Origin: Pseudomonadota bacterium
GTDB taxonomy: Bacteria > Pseudomonadota > Alphaproteobacteria > Rhodobacterales > Rhodobacteraceae
Assembly: GCA_021845805.1 (NCBI GenBank)
Contig: JAJZVD010000002.1
Coordinates: 1 to 64,000, forward strand
Reading direction: 5' to 3'
DNA: 64,000 nt
The translations under genes were made by a program, and so were the position numbers. The first letter of the stretch is position 1. Each line of letters opens with the position of its first letter. Positions 48,798-59,106 of the stretch are shown in pieces. The notes below the pieces were generated by a model. It searched no databases. It was not told the origin of the DNA and was given only the letters and a program-made list of their open reading frames with translations.

Positions 48798-49909
48798 TGG
48801 CACGGCCGTCGGGGCAGGCGCCGCTTCTGCTGATCGCAGCGGGCGGGACGGGCGGGCACATGTTCCCGGCCCAGGCGCTGGCCGAGGCGATGGTGCGCCG
48901 CGGCTGGCGTGTCCGGCTGTCCACCGATTCCCGTGGCGCGCGCTATACCGGCGGCTTTCCGCATGTGGTCGAGGTGGTGCAGGTGGCCTCGGCCACCTTC
49001 GCGCGGGGCGGCGCGCCTGCAAAGGCGGCGGTGCCCTTCCGCATCGCGGGGGGCGTCCTGTCGGCGATGCGGGCCATGCTGGCGGACCGGCCCGCGGTGG
49101 TCGTGGGCTTTGGCGGCTACCCGACGATTCCCGCGCTGGCGGCGGCGACGCTGCTGGGCCTGCCGCGGATGATCCATGAACAGAACGGGGTGCTGGGCAA
49201 GGTGAATGCCCGCTTTGCCCCCCGGATGAACGCGGTGGCCTGCGGCACCTGGCCCACGGCGCTGCCCGCCGGGGTCATGGGCACCCATACCGGCAATCCG
49301 GTGCGCGCGGCGGTGCTGGAGCGGGCCGGTGCCCCCTACATCGCGCCGGGCGACTACCCGATGAGCGTGGTCGCCATCGGCGGCAGCCAGGGCGCGCGCA
49401 TCCTGTCCGATGTGGTGCCCGCCGCCATCGCCGCGCTGCCCGAGGCGCTGCGTCGCCTGCTCCGGGTGGCCCACCAGGCGCGCGACGAGGACATGGCCCG
49501 CGTGACCGAAGCCTATGCCGCGGCGGGCATCGACGCCGAGGTGAAGCCCTTCTTCGCCGACATTCCCCGCCGCCTGGCCGAGGCGCAGCTTGTCATCAGC
49601 CGCTCTGGCGCTTCGTCGGTGGCCGACATCAGCGTGATCGGGCGGCCCTCGATCCTGATCCCCTTTGCCGCGGCGACCGGCGACCATCAGACGGCGAACG
49701 CGCGCGGGCTGGTGGATGCCGGGGCCGCGATCCTGATCCCCGAATCCCAGCTTGCCCCCTCCAGCCTCGCGGCGCAGGTGGCGGCCGTGCTCGGCGCGCC
49801 CTCGGGTGCCGCGCAGATGGCCGCCAATGCGCTGCGCTGCGGCCGCCCCGACGCGACCGAACGGCTGGTGGAGATGGTCGAGCGCCTTGCACGGAAAGCC
49901 AAGCCATGA
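48797..49909 (+). CDS. murG: UDP-GlcNAc:lipid I N-acetylglucosaminyltransferase
   Basis: 370-residue GT-B enzyme: [22 protein letters not shown] (acceptor loop), [48 protein letters not shown] and [23 protein letters not shown]. It makes lipid II on the cytoplasmic face. The ATG at 48797 overlaps the ftsW stop by one base; GTG 48794 is a less likely start. It overlaps murC (ATGA). Confidence 0.96.
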   Translation: MARPSGQAPLLLIAAGGTGGHMFPAQALAEAMVRRGWRVRLSTDSRGARYTGGFPHVVEVVQVASATFARGGAPAKAAVPFRIAGGVLSAMRAMLADRPAVVVGFGGYPTIPALAAATLLGLPRMIHEQNGVLGKVNARFAPRMNAVACGTWPTALPAGVMGTHTGNPVRAAVLERAGAPYIAPGDYPMSVVAIGGSQGARILSDVVPAAIAALPEALRRLLRVAHQARDEDMARVTEAYAAAGIDAEVKPFFADIPRRLAEAQLVISRSGASSVADISVIGRPSILIPFAAATGDHQTANARGLVDAGAAILIPESQLAPSSLAAQVAAVLGAPSGAAQMAANALRCGRPDATERLVEMVERLARKAKP

Positions 49910-51321
49910 ACGCAGCGACCAAACTTCCCGGCGAACTCGGGCCGATCCACTTCGTGGGCATCGGCGGCATCGGCATGTCGGGCATCGCCGAGGTGCTGAT
50001 GACGCTGGGCTACCGGGTGCAGGGATCGGACGCGCGCGCCTCGAAGATCACCGACCGGCTGAAGACGCTGGGCGCCACCTTCTTCGAGGGCCAGCGCGCC
50101 GAGAACCTGGGCGATGCGGCGGTGGTCGTGATCTCGTCGGCCATCAAGAAGGGAAACCCGGAGCTGGAAGAGGCGCGGCGGCGCAAGCTGCCGGTGGTGC
50201 GCCGGGCCGAGATGCTGGCCGAACTGATGCGGCTGAAGTCGAACATCGCGATCGCGGGAACGCATGGCAAGACCACGACGACGACGATGGTCGCCACGCT
50301 TCTGGACAAGGGCGGGTTCGACCCGACCGTCATCAACGGCGGCATCATCCACGCCTATGGCTCGAACGCCCGGGCGGGGGCGGGGGAATGGATGGTGGTC
50401 GAGGCCGATGAAAGCGACGGCTCGTTCAACCGGCTGCCCGCGACCATCGCGGTCGTGACCAACATCGACCCCGAACACATGGAGCACTGGCACACTTTCG
50501 ACGCGCTGCGGCAGGGCTTCACCGATTTCGTGTCGAACATCCCGTTCTATGGCCTTGCGGTCTGCTGCACCGACCACCCCGAGGTGCAGGCCCTGGTGGG
50601 CCGCGTCACCGACCGCCGCATCGCCACCTTCGGCTTCAACGCGCAGGCCGATGTGCGGGCGCTGAACCTGCGGTTCGACAATGGCGTGGCGCAGTTCGAC
50701 GTGGCCCTGCAAGGCGAGGGGCTGGACGACGAGGGCAACCCCAGCCTGATCGAGGGCTGCACCCTGCCTATGCCGGGCAACCACAATGTCTCGAACGCGC
50801 TGGGCGCGATCGCCGTCGCCCGCCACCTCGGCATGAAGAAGGACGAGATCCGCGAGGCGCTGGCCCGCTTCGGCGGGGTCAACCGCCGCTTCACCAAGGT
50901 GGGCGAGGTGAACGGGGTCACGATCATCGACGATTACGGCCATCACCCGGTTGAGATCGCCGCCGTGCTGAAGGCCGCGCGGCAGGCCACGAAGGGCCGG
51001 GTGATCGCGGTTCACCAGCCGCACCGCTACACCCGCCTGTCGAACCTGTTCGAAGAGTTCTGCACCTGCTTCAACGAGGCCGATGTCGTGGCCATCGCCG
51101 ACGTCTATGCCGCGGGCGAAGACCCCATTCCGGGCGCCAGCCGCGATGACCTGGTGGCGGGGCTGATCGCCCACGGCCACCGCCACGCCCGCGCGATCCT
51201 GGACGAGGCCGATCTTGCCCGGCTGGTGAAAGAGCAGGCGCGGCCCGGCGACATGGTCGTCTGCCTCGGCGCGGGGTCGATTTCGGCCTGGGCCAATGCG
51301 CTGCCGGGGAAGCTCGCATGA
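49906..51321 (+). CDS. murC: UDP-MurNAc:L-alanine ligase
   Basis: 471-residue Mur ligase: [19 protein letters not shown] (UDP domain), [18 protein letters not shown] (ATP loop), [48 protein letters not shown] and [20 protein letters not shown]. It catalyses the first amino-acid addition to UDP-MurNAc. It is coupled by 4-nt overlaps to murG and to the small membrane protein gene that follows. Confidence 0.97.
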   Translation: MNAATKLPGELGPIHFVGIGGIGMSGIAEVLMTLGYRVQGSDARASKITDRLKTLGATFFEGQRAENLGDAAVVVISSAIKKGNPELEEARRRKLPVVRRAEMLAELMRLKSNIAIAGTHGKTTTTTMVATLLDKGGFDPTVINGGIIHAYGSNARAGAGEWMVVEADESDGSFNRLPATIAVVTNIDPEHMEHWHTFDALRQGFTDFVSNIPFYGLAVCCTDHPEVQALVGRVTDRRIATFGFNAQADVRALNLRFDNGVAQFDVALQGEGLDDEGNPSLIEGCTLPMPGNHNVSNALGAIAVARHLGMKKDEIREALARFGGVNRRFTKVGEVNGVTIIDDYGHHPVEIAAVLKAARQATKGRVIAVHQPHRYTRLSNLFEEFCTCFNEADVVAIADVYAAGEDPIPGASRDDLVAGLIAHGHRHARAILDEADLARLVKEQARPGDMVVCLGAGSISAWANALPGKLA

Positions 51322-51587
51322 ATGAATTGCCCCTGATTGCGGCCGTCCTGTGGGTCTTTGCCGCCACCGGCACCGCCATGCTGCCGATGCGGTTGCAGAT
51401 GGTGCCGGGGCTGGCGCTGCTGATCCTGGCGCCGGTCCTGATCGTCTGGCTGGGCCTGACCTATTCGGTATGGCTGGCGCTGGTCGCGCTGGCCGCGTTC
51501 CTGTCCATGTTCCGCCGACCGCTGACCTATTTCGCCCGCAAGGCGCTGGGCCTGCCGGTCGAGCGGCCCGATCCGCGGAGGCGCTGA
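51318..51587 (+). CDS. Small membrane protein between murC and murB (DUF2484-like), first
   Basis: 89 residues, three hydrophobic stretches ([54 protein letters not shown]), then a basic, Pro-rich tail ending PDPRRR. Start and stop both overlap neighbours (ATGA with murC, TGATG with the next gene), so it is firmly in the operon. Small membrane proteins at this place, some named DUF2484, recur in Rhodobacteraceae dcw clusters as I recall. No function is known to me. Confidence 0.75.
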   Translation: MNELPLIAAVLWVFAATGTAMLPMRLQMVPGLALLILAPVLIVWLGLTYSVWLALVALAAFLSMFRRPLTYFARKALGLPVERPDPRRR

Positions 51588-51835
51588 TGCTGTCGTTCAC
51601 GCTGGCCTGCCTGTGGGCCCTGATCGCCGCCGCCGTTGCCCTGGGCCCGCGCCGCTGGCACTGGCCCGCAGCCTATGCGCTGATCGTCAGCGGCATCCCG
51701 CTGGTGGGCTATGTCACCCTGCAGAACGGCCCGGTGGCCGGCCTTGTGGTGCTGGCGGGTGGCGTTTCGATGCTGCGCTGGCCGATGCGGTTCCTGGGGC
51801 GTTGGGTGATGCGGCACCTGCATCAGGGCCGGTAG
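51587..51835 (+). CDS. Small membrane protein between murC and murB (DUF2484-like), second
   Basis: 82 residues with two or three helices (LSFTLACLWALIAAAVALG, AAYALIVSGIPLVGYVTLQ, GPVAGLVVLAGGVSMLRWPM) and a basic C-terminus (RFLGRWVMRHLHQGR). The ATG at 51587 overlaps the preceding stop by one base. It is probably a paralogue or partner of the previous protein: both share an N-terminal W-A-A pattern and a positive tail. It may be the true DUF2484 member. A 102-nt gap then precedes murB. Confidence 0.75.
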   Translation: MLSFTLACLWALIAAAVALGPRRWHWPAAYALIVSGIPLVGYVTLQNGPVAGLVVLAGGVSMLRWPMRFLGRWVMRHLHQGR

Positions 51836-51937
51836 CCGTGGCCCTGGCCCGGCCGAAACGGTGCGGCACGATCCTGCGACGGAATTCGCCCGCCCGGCCG
51901 CTTCCGTTCCGACGGCCGCTCGCCTAGTCTGCCGACC

Positions 51938-52873
51938 ATGAACCTACCTGCTGTGCGCGGCACCCTGACCCCGAACCGGCCGCTGGCCGACCTGACCTGG
52001 CTGCGCGTGGGCGGCCCGGCGGATTGGCTGTTCCAGCCGGCCGATACGGATGACCTGACCGCCTTCCTGAAGGCCCTCGACCCTGCCATCTCCGTCTTTC
52101 CGATGGGTGTGGGCTCCAACCTGATCGTGCGGGATGGCGGTCTGCGAGCGGTGGTGATCCGGCTGGGGCGGGGTTTCAACGGCATTTCGGTCGCGGGCGA
52201 TACCGTCACCGCCGGGGCGGCGGCGCTGGATGCGCATGTGGCGCGGCGGGCGGCCGAGGCGGGGGTGGATCTGGCCTTCCTGCGCACCATCCCCGGCTCG
52301 ATCGGCGGCGCGGTGCGGATGAACGCGGGCTGCTATGGCGCCTATGTCGCCGATGTCTGCACCGGGGTGACGGCCGTCACCCGGGCGGGCGAGGTGGTCC
52401 GGCTTGCGCCGGCTGATCTGCGCTTCGCCTACCGGCAAAGCGCGCTGCCCGACGGCTGGGTGGTGGTCGAGGCCAGCTTTCGCGGCCCGGCAGGCGACCC
52501 GGCCGCGCTGGAGGCGAAGATGGCCGAGCAGATCGCCCGCCGCGATGCCAGCCAGCCGGTCAAGGACCGCTCGGCCGGATCGACCTTCCGCAACCCCGCG
52601 GGCCATTCCTCGACCGGGCGGGCGGACGACACGCATGAACTGAAGGCCTGGGCGCTGATCGACCGGGCCGGGCTGCGCGGGGCCATGCGGGGCGGTGCCC
52701 AGATGTCGCCGAAGCATCCGAATTTCCTCATCAATACCGGCTCGGCGACGGCCGCCGACCTGGAGGCTTTGGGCGAGGAGGTCCGAAAAAGGGTTTTCCA
52801 AGACTCCGGGCTGCTGCTAGAGTGGGAAATCATGCGGGTCGGCGAACCGGCCCCCGCGGTTGACGGCAGATAA
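51938..52873 (+). CDS. murB: UDP-N-acetylenolpyruvoylglucosamine reductase
   Basis: 311 residues. FAD-binding domain with [28 protein letters not shown] and [22 protein letters not shown]. The substrate/catalytic domain has [13 protein letters not shown] (Ser proton donor) and [22 protein letters not shown], with the catalytic Glu region EWEIMRVG at the end. It reduces enolpyruvyl-UDP-GlcNAc to UDP-MurNAc. Confidence 0.96.
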   Translation: MNLPAVRGTLTPNRPLADLTWLRVGGPADWLFQPADTDDLTAFLKALDPAISVFPMGVGSNLIVRDGGLRAVVIRLGRGFNGISVAGDTVTAGAAALDAHVARRAAEAGVDLAFLRTIPGSIGGAVRMNAGCYGAYVADVCTGVTAVTRAGEVVRLAPADLRFAYRQSALPDGWVVVEASFRGPAGDPAALEAKMAEQIARRDASQPVKDRSAGSTFRNPAGHSSTGRADDTHELKAWALIDRAGLRGAMRGGAQMSPKHPNFLINTGSATAADLEALGEEVRKRVFQDSGLLLEWEIMRVGEPAPAVDGR

Positions 52874-52914
52874 CGAGAACAACGGGCGCACGCGACGCCC
52901 GGATCGAGGCGACG

Positions 52915-53838
52915 GTGGCAGGCATGTCGAGCAGGGCAGCCTCCCGTGTGGCGGTGTTGATGGGCGGCCCTTCCGCAGAGCGGGAGGTGTCTCTCGTCTC
53001 CGGGCGCGAATGCGCGACCGCCTTGCGGGAAGCGGGATTCGAGGTGGTCGAGATCGACGCGGGCGTCGATCTTCCCGCGCAGCTTGCGGCTGTTTCCCCC
53101 GATGTGGTGTTCAACGCGCTGCATGGCCGCTGGGGCGAGGATGGCTGCGTGCAGGGCCTGCTGGAATGGCTGCGCATTCCCTATACGCATTCGGGCGTGC
53201 TGGCCTCGGCGCTGGCGATGGACAAGACCCGCAGCAAGGAGGCGTTCCGCGCCGCGGGCCTTCCGGTGGCCGACAGCGTGATCGCGCCCGCCGCCGAAGT
53301 GTCCGCCCGCCATGTCCTGCCGCCGCCCTATGTGGTCAAGCCCAACAACGAAGGGTCTTCGGTCGGCGTCTACATCGTGCGCGAGGCAGCGAACGCGCCG
53401 CCGCAGCTGGCCGCCGATATGCCCGACACGGTGATGGTGGAAGCCTATGTGGCAGGGCGCGAGCTGACAGTGGCGGTGATGGGCGACCGGCCGCTGGCGG
53501 TGACCGACATCGTCGCCGACGGCTGGTATGACTATCACGCGAAATACGCCCCCGGCGGGTCGCGCCATGTGGTGCCGGCCGACATTCCGGCGCCGGTGCG
53601 CGAGGCCTGCCTGTCGCACGCGCTGACGGCGCACCGGGCGCTGGGCTGCCGCGGCCTGTCGCGCAGCGATTTCCGCTGGGACGAGGCGCGCGGGCTGGAC
53701 GGGCTGGTCATCCTGGAAACCAACACGCAGCCGGGCATGACGCCGACCTCGCTGGCGCCCGAGCAGGCGGCGGCGAACGGGATCTCGTTCCCCGCGCTCT
53801 GCCGCTGGATCGTGGAGGATGCCTCGTGCAGCCGATGA
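52915..53838 (+). CDS. ddl: D-alanine:D-alanine ligase
   Basis: 307-residue ATP-grasp enzyme: [56 protein letters not shown] and [20 protein letters not shown]. It makes the D-Ala-D-Ala dipeptide used by MurF. A GTG start at 52915 is preferred, as GAGG lies a few nucleotides upstream; ATG 52924 is the alternative. The 3' end overlaps ftsQ by 13 nt. Confidence 0.96.
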   Translation: MAGMSSRAASRVAVLMGGPSAEREVSLVSGRECATALREAGFEVVEIDAGVDLPAQLAAVSPDVVFNALHGRWGEDGCVQGLLEWLRIPYTHSGVLASALAMDKTRSKEAFRAAGLPVADSVIAPAAEVSARHVLPPPYVVKPNNEGSSVGVYIVREAANAPPQLAADMPDTVMVEAYVAGRELTVAVMGDRPLAVTDIVADGWYDYHAKYAPGGSRHVVPADIPAPVREACLSHALTAHRALGCRGLSRSDFRWDEARGLDGLVILETNTQPGMTPTSLAPEQAAANGISFPALCRWIVEDASCSR

Positions 53839-54707
53839 CGACGTTCCGCCGAGATCCCGCGCCCAGCCGCATCGCCTACCGGATGCAGCGCCTCTGGCTG
53901 ACACCGCTGTTCCGGGTGTTCCTGCGCCACGGCCTGCCGCTTCTGGTGGTGATCCTGTTCTTCGCGGTCTACCTGGGCAGCGCCGAGCGGCGCGCGCATC
54001 TGGTGACCAGCTTCGACACGCTGCGCACCCAGATCGAGCATCGGCCGGAATTCATGGTGTCGATGCTGTCGATCCAGGGGGCCACGCCGGATCTCGCCGA
54101 CGCGGTGCGCGGGATGCTGAACATCCCCTTCCCGACCAGTTCGTTCGACCTGGACCTGAAGGCGATCCGGGCGCAGATCGAAGGGCTGGACGCGGTGGCG
54201 TCGGCCGATATCCGGGTGGTGCCGGGCGGTGTCTTGCAGGTGACGATCACCGAGCGGCAGGGCGCATTCGTCTGGCGCACGCGCGACGGGCTGGTGCTGG
54301 TGGATGACACCGGGCACCGGGTGGCGGGGCTTCTGACGCGTGACGCGCGCGCCGACCTGCCGCTGATCGCCGGCGAGGGGGCCGACAAGGCCGTGCCCGA
54401 GGCCATCAGCCTGTTGCAGGCCGCCGGGCCCCTTGCGCCGCGCATCCGCGGGCTGGTGCGGATGGGCGAGCGGCGCTGGGATGTGGTGCTCGATCGCGAC
54501 CAGCGGATCCTGCTGCCCGAAACCGATCCCGTGGCCGCGCTGGAACAGGTGATCGAACTGGACCAGGCCGAACATCTCTTCGCGCATGACATCACCGCGG
54601 TCGACATGCGCCTGCCCGACCGCCCGACGATCCGTCTTTCTTCCGATGCCTATGCCGCCCGTCAGAAGGCGCTGGGCCTTGCCCCGACAGGAGCCGCCAA
54701 GCCATGA
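53826..54707 (+). CDS. ftsQ: Cell division protein FtsQ
   Basis: 293 residues: a cytoplasmic N-terminus, one helix ([17 protein letters not shown]), then a POTRA domain ([22 protein letters not shown] ... [21 protein letters not shown]) and the beta domain ([13 protein letters not shown]). A GTG start at 53826 has GGAGG 7 nt upstream; ATG 53835 overlaps the ddl stop but is too far from it. It links FtsBL to the divisome. It overlaps ftsA (ATGA). Confidence 0.93.
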   Translation: MQPMTTFRRDPAPSRIAYRMQRLWLTPLFRVFLRHGLPLLVVILFFAVYLGSAERRAHLVTSFDTLRTQIEHRPEFMVSMLSIQGATPDLADAVRGMLNIPFPTSSFDLDLKAIRAQIEGLDAVASADIRVVPGGVLQVTITERQGAFVWRTRDGLVLVDDTGHRVAGLLTRDARADLPLIAGEGADKAVPEAISLLQAAGPLAPRIRGLVRMGERRWDVVLDRDQRILLPETDPVAALEQVIELDQAEHLFAHDITAVDMRLPDRPTIRLSSDAYAARQKALGLAPTGAAKP

Positions 54708-56038
54708 CCGATCTCTACCAGTCCCAGCGGGCCATGCGGAACATGCGTCGCGCCGCCATGCAACGGGGCGTGATCGCCATCCTCGACATCGGCACGTTCA
54801 AGATCGCCTGCCTCGTGCTGCGCTTCGACGGGCCCGGGCGTCTGGGCGCGCAGGACAGCGTGGGGCCGATGGCAGGCCAATCCTCGTTCCGGGTCATCGG
54901 CGCCGCAACGACGCGGTCGCGCGGCGTACGCTTTGGCGAGATCGACTCGATGGCCGAGACCGAGCGCGCGCTGCGCACCGCAGTGCAGGCGGCGCAGAAG
55001 ATGGCGAATGTGCGGGTGGACCATGTGATCGCCTGCTTCTCGGGCGCCGCGCCGCGGTCCTACGGGCTGGTGGGCGATGCCGAGGTCGAAGGGCGCGTGG
55101 TCAGCGAACAGGACGTGGCGCGGGCGCTGGCGGCGTGCGACGTGCCCGATTTCGGTGCGGGGCGCGAGGTGCTGCATGCGCATCCGGTGAACTTCGCGCT
55201 GGATCATCGCAGCGGCCTGTCGGACCCGCGCGGGCAGGTGGGGCACCGGCTGGCCTGCGACATGCACCTGCTGACAGTGGATGCCGCGGCGGTGCAGACG
55301 CTGTTGCACTGCATCAACCGCTGCGATCTGGAGGTGGCGGGGCTGGCCTCGTCGGCCTATGTGGCCGGCATCGCGAGCCTGGTCGAGGACGAACAGGAAC
55401 TGGGCGCGGCCTGCATCGACATGGGCGGCGGCGCGACGGGCCTGTCGATCTTCATCAAGAAGCACATGATCTATGCCGACACCGTGCGGATGGGCGGGGA
55501 TCACATCACCTCGGACATCTCGAAGGGCTTGCAGGTGCCGACCGCGGTGGCCGAGCGGATCAAGACCCGCCACGGCGGTGTTCAGGCGACCGGGATGGAC
55601 GACCGCGAGATGATCGAGATCGGCGGTGATTCCGGCGACTGGGACAAGGATCGCCGGTCGGTAAGCCGCGCCGAGTTGATCGGGATCATGCGGCCGCGCG
55701 TCGAGGAGATTCTGGAAGAGGTGCGCGCGCGGCTCGATGCGGCCGGTTTCGACAGCCTGCCCAGCCAGCAGATCGTGCTGACGGGCGGCGGAAGCCAGAT
55801 CCCCGGCATCGACGATGTGGCCAGCCGCATCCTGGGCCACCGGGTGCGCCTGGGCCAGCCGCTGCGCGTGCAGGGCCTGCCGCAAGCCGCCACGGGGGCT
55901 GCGTTTTCCAGCGCCGTGGGGCTCTGCCTCTTCGCCGCCCACCCGCAGGACGAATGGTGGGATTTCGACATCCCGGCCGACCGCTATCCGGCCCGTTCGC
56001 TGAAGCGGGCGGTCAAATGGTTCAAGGACAACTGGTGA
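54704..56038 (+). CDS. ftsA: Cell division protein FtsA
   Basis: 444-residue actin-like ATPase: VIAILDIGTFKIACLVLRF (phosphate 1), the 1C domain (YGLVGDAEVEGRVVSEQDVARALAAC), CIDMGGGATGLSIF (phosphate 2) and VLTGGGSQIPGIDDVAS (adenosine). The C-terminal amphipathic helix RSLKRAVKWFKDNW tethers it and FtsZ to the membrane. A long N-terminal extension with MRNMRRAAMQRG precedes the fold. Confidence 0.96.
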   Translation: MTDLYQSQRAMRNMRRAAMQRGVIAILDIGTFKIACLVLRFDGPGRLGAQDSVGPMAGQSSFRVIGAATTRSRGVRFGEIDSMAETERALRTAVQAAQKMANVRVDHVIACFSGAAPRSYGLVGDAEVEGRVVSEQDVARALAACDVPDFGAGREVLHAHPVNFALDHRSGLSDPRGQVGHRLACDMHLLTVDAAAVQTLLHCINRCDLEVAGLASSAYVAGIASLVEDEQELGAACIDMGGGATGLSIFIKKHMIYADTVRMGGDHITSDISKGLQVPTAVAERIKTRHGGVQATGMDDREMIEIGGDSGDWDKDRRSVSRAELIGIMRPRVEEILEEVRARLDAAGFDSLPSQQIVLTGGGSQIPGIDDVASRILGHRVRLGQPLRVQGLPQAATGAAFSSAVGLCLFAAHPQDEWWDFDIPADRYPARSLKRAVKWFKDNW

Positions 56039-56214
56039 CCACCACAGGATGAGGTAATGGCAAAATCCCGCTGGTGGTGGTGCGCCGGGGCCCAGATTTT
56101 GTGGGCTGCGGGCGTTTTTTGCGTGACCTCGACCGAGGGACTGGGTAATCTTGCTGAAATGCGGGGGCATACGGGCTGAACAGGCCGTACAACACTGGGC
56201 GGGCGGGCAAAGCC
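56039..56214 (+). promoter_or_regulatory. ftsA-ftsZ intergenic region with possible ftsZ promoter
   Basis: 176 nt. An imperfect hairpin ACCACCACAG/CTGGTGGTGGT lies just after the ftsA stop. GTGACC, 17 nt, TAATCT around 56120-56150 is a fair promoter for ftsZ. The ribosome site before ftsZ is weak (GGGCGGGC). No CtrA-type TTAA-N7-TTAA box is visible. Confidence 0.45.
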
Positions 56215-57852
56215 ATGACATTGAATCTGATGATGAGCGACCGGGAAGAGCTGAAGCCGCGGATTACCGTGTTCGGCGTCGGCGGGGCGGGCGGCAACGC
56301 CGTCAACAACATGATCGACAAGAACCTTGAAGGGGTCGAGTTCGTCGCCGCAAACACCGATGCTCAGGCGCTGGCGCAATCCCGGGCCACCGCGAAGATC
56401 CAGATGGGCCTGAAGGCCACCCAGGGTCTGGGCGCCGGGGGCAAGCCCGCGATGGGCGCCCTGTCGGCCGAAGAGACGATCGAAGAGATCGTGGATCACC
56501 TTGCCGGGTCGCACATGTGCTTCATCACCGCCGGGATGGGTGGCGGCACCGGCACCGGCGCCGCGCCGATCATCGCCCAGGCCGCGCGCGAGCTGGGCGT
56601 GCTGACCGTTGGCGTGGTGACCAAGCCTTTCCAGTTCGAAGGCGCCAAGCGGATGCGGCAGGCCGAAGAGGGCGTGGACGCGCTGCAGAAGGTTGTCGAT
56701 ACCCTCATCATCATCCCCAACCAGAATCTGTTCCGGCTGGCGAACGAAAAGACCACCTTCACCGAAGCCTTCGCGATGGCCGATGACGTGCTTTACCAGG
56801 GCGTCAAGGGCGTGACCGATCTGATGGTGCGCCCCGGCCTGATCAACCTCGACTTCGCCGATGTCCGCTCGGTGATGGACGAGATGGGCAAGGCCATGAT
56901 GGGCACCGGCGAGGCCTTGGGGCAGGACCGTGCCGTGCAGGCCGCCGAGAAGGCGATCGCCAACCCGCTGCTGGACGAGATCAGCCTGCATGGCGCCAAG
57001 GGTGTGCTGATCAACATCACCGGCGGCTATGACCTGACGCTGTTCGAACTGGACGAGGCCGCGAACATCATCCGCGACAAGGTCGACCCCGATGCCAACA
57101 TCATCGTGGGCTCCACCCTTGACACCTCGATGGAAGGGCTGATCCGCGTGTCGGTCGTTGCCACCGGCATCGATGCGACGAAGAACGCCGAAGTGGTGGC
57201 GCCGCGCCGGGCGGGGGCTGCCGCGCCAGCGCCGCAATCGGCCCCGCGTGCCGAGGCGCCCGCGCCGCGTCCGCAGCCGCCCGTGCAGCGCGAGATGCCG
57301 CCGCAGTCGCAGACCTTCGTGCCGCCGCAACCCGAGCCCTCGCTGTTCGAGATGCCCGAGGCCGAGCCGGCCATGCGCGCCGAGCCCGAGTCGCAGGGCT
57401 TCGTTCCGGCTGCTGCCGATGACCTGCCGCCGCCCGCCTATCGCCCGGCAGAGCCGCGCGCCCGCACCGAGGCGCCGCGCCGGGTCGAGGATGATGCCGC
57501 GGCCTTTGTCGCCCCGCGTCCGCGCCAGGCCGGCACCCCCTCGCCCGAGGCGATGGCGCGCCTTGCCGCCGCGGTCAACAACCGCGCGCCTGCCGCCCCG
57601 CGTCCGGCTGCGCCCGCGCAACCGGTGGCCCGCCCCGCGGCTCCGGCCGCCAAGCCCGTAGCCGACAAGCCGCGCTTCGGGATCAATTCGCTGATCAACC
57701 GGATGACCGGGCATGCCGCTGACCCGCAGCCCGAGCGGGCCGCGTCGGCGCGCGCGCAGCCCCCGGTGACCCATTACGACGAAGAGCAAGACGCCGACCC
57801 CGAGCAGGACCGCATCGAGATTCCCGCCTTCCTTCGCCGGCAGGCGAACTGA
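56215..57852 (+). CDS. ftsZ: Cell division GTPase FtsZ
   Basis: 545 residues. The GTPase domain (about 15-330) has [15 protein letters not shown], the tubulin signature GGGTGTG at 109-115, and [11 protein letters not shown] plus [17 protein letters not shown] (T7 loop region). A long disordered Pro/Ala/Arg-rich linker (about 335-530) follows, typical of alphaproteobacteria. The C-terminal conserved peptide is [12 protein letters not shown], which binds FtsA. It forms the Z-ring. A strong terminator follows. Confidence 0.98.
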   Translation: MTLNLMMSDREELKPRITVFGVGGAGGNAVNNMIDKNLEGVEFVAANTDAQALAQSRATAKIQMGLKATQGLGAGGKPAMGALSAEETIEEIVDHLAGSHMCFITAGMGGGTGTGAAPIIAQAARELGVLTVGVVTKPFQFEGAKRMRQAEEGVDALQKVVDTLIIIPNQNLFRLANEKTTFTEAFAMADDVLYQGVKGVTDLMVRPGLINLDFADVRSVMDEMGKAMMGTGEALGQDRAVQAAEKAIANPLLDEISLHGAKGVLINITGGYDLTLFELDEAANIIRDKVDPDANIIVGSTLDTSMEGLIRVSVVATGIDATKNAEVVAPRRAGAAAPAPQSAPRAEAPAPRPQPPVQREMPPQSQTFVPPQPEPSLFEMPEAEPAMRAEPESQGFVPAAADDLPPPAYRPAEPRARTEAPRRVEDDAAAFVAPRPRQAGTPSPEAMARLAAAVNNRAPAAPRPAAPAQPVARPAAPAAKPVADKPRFGINSLINRMTGHAADPQPERAASARAQPPVTHYDEEQDADPEQDRIEIPAFLRRQAN

Positions 57853-57874
57853 ACACGGTCACAACTTTTCGAAC

Positions 57875-57906
57875 CGGGCCGGAGAAATCCGGCCCGTTTT
57901 CTTTTG
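57875..57906 (+). terminator. Rho-independent terminator after ftsZ
   Basis: CGGGCCGGA (57875-57883), loop GAAA, TCCGGCCCG (57888-57896), then TTTTCTTTTG. A textbook intrinsic terminator closing the dcw transcript. Confidence 0.92.
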
Positions 57907-58068
57907 TTTCCAACGATTTCGCAGGCGCAGAATCGCTGTTCGGCATGATCCCGCCAAGGTGTTGAGACTGTGTTACATCCCGTTGCAAAGAGTGAATTGA
58001 GTATCGCGGGGGGGCTGAATATCTGACCGTTGTGGCAATTCGGGTGCCTCGTGACGGGAACGACTTCG

Positions 58069-58989
58069 GTGCAGAATTCGATCAAATCCCCGGTGACCTT
58101 CAGCGGCGTGGGCCTTCACACGGGCGCGCCCGTGCGCATGACCGTGCGGCCGGCCTCGGCGGATTACGGAATCTGGTTCAAGCGGACCGACCTCGTCAGC
58201 GGCGATCCGATGATTCCCGCGATCTGGGATGCCGTTGTGCCGTCGCGGCTCTGCACGCTGGTGGCCAATGCCTCGGGTGTTTCGGTCTCGACGATCGAGC
58301 ACATCATGGCGGCGCTGGCCGGCTGTGGCATCCATAACGCGCTGATCGAGATCGACGGGCCGGAAGTGCCCATCCTCGACGGTTCGGCCATGCCCTTCGT
58401 CGAAGGCATCCTGTCGCGGGGCGTGCGCGCGCTTGCGGCACCGCTGCGGGCCTTCCGCATCCTGCGGACCGTCGAGGTGCGCGACGGCGAGGCGGTCGCG
58501 CGGCTGGAACCGGCGGTGACGCTGGAAATCGACTTCCGCATCGACTTTGCCGATGCTGCCATCGGTCGGCAGGCGAAGGCGCTGAACATGGCCAACGGCG
58601 CCTTCGTGCGCGAGCTGTGCGATAGCCGGACCTTCTGCCGCCAGTCGGACGTTGACGCCATGCGCGCCAACGGGCTGGCGCTTGGCGGCTCGCTCGACAA
58701 CGCGGTTGTGGTCGACGGGCCGCTGGTGCTGACGCCGGGCGGGTTCCGCCACGCGGACGAGGCGGTGCGCCACAAGATGCTGGACGCGCTGGGCGATCTG
58801 GCGCTGGCCGGTGCGCCGATCCTGGGCCGCTATATTGGCACCCGGGCCGGCCACGCGCTGACCAACCGCCTGCTGCGCGCGCTCTTCGCCGACCCCGAGG
58901 CGTACCGCCTGATCGACGTGGCCCCGGAACAGCGGGCGATGCTGCCGGGAATCGGGGTCCATCGGGCCGAGATTCCGGCCGTTGCCTGA
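58069..58989 (+). CDS. lpxC: UDP-3-O-acyl-N-acetylglucosamine deacetylase
   Basis: 306 residues with a GTG start at 58069, giving MQNSIKSPVTFSGVGLHTG, the family N-terminus. Upstream in-frame starts (TTG 58030, GTG 58051) would add residues not seen in relatives. Zinc ligands are His78 (STIEHIMAAL), His235 and Asp239 (DEAVRHKMLDALGD); His262 is the general acid. It performs the committed step of lipid A synthesis. It has its own 216-nt upstream region after the ftsZ terminator. Confidence 0.94.
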   Translation: MQNSIKSPVTFSGVGLHTGAPVRMTVRPASADYGIWFKRTDLVSGDPMIPAIWDAVVPSRLCTLVANASGVSVSTIEHIMAALAGCGIHNALIEIDGPEVPILDGSAMPFVEGILSRGVRALAAPLRAFRILRTVEVRDGEAVARLEPAVTLEIDFRIDFADAAIGRQAKALNMANGAFVRELCDSRTFCRQSDVDAMRANGLALGGSLDNAVVVDGPLVLTPGGFRHADEAVRHKMLDALGDLALAGAPILGRYIGTRAGHALTNRLLRALFADPEAYRLIDVAPEQRAMLPGIGVHRAEIPAVA

Positions 58990-58998
58990 CCCGTGAAA

Positions 58999-59043
58999 TC
59001 CGGGCAAAGGCGTTTTGCGCCCGGAATTTTTCTGTGCTAGGAC
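58999..59043 (+). promoter_or_regulatory. Overlapping lpxC terminator and bamD promoter
   Basis: TCCGGGC (58999-59005) pairs with GCCCGGA (59019-59025), and T residues follow at 59027-59031: a terminator for lpxC. The same bases hold TTGCGC (59015-59020), 17 nt, TAGGAC (59038-59043), a good promoter for bamD-recN. The two signals share their sequence. Confidence 0.65.
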
Positions 59044-59106
59044 ACGGGCAGACACGGGCGGGGCAACCGCCCGATCGGGCAAGAAACGCGGTGGGGTAGG
59101 CGGATC

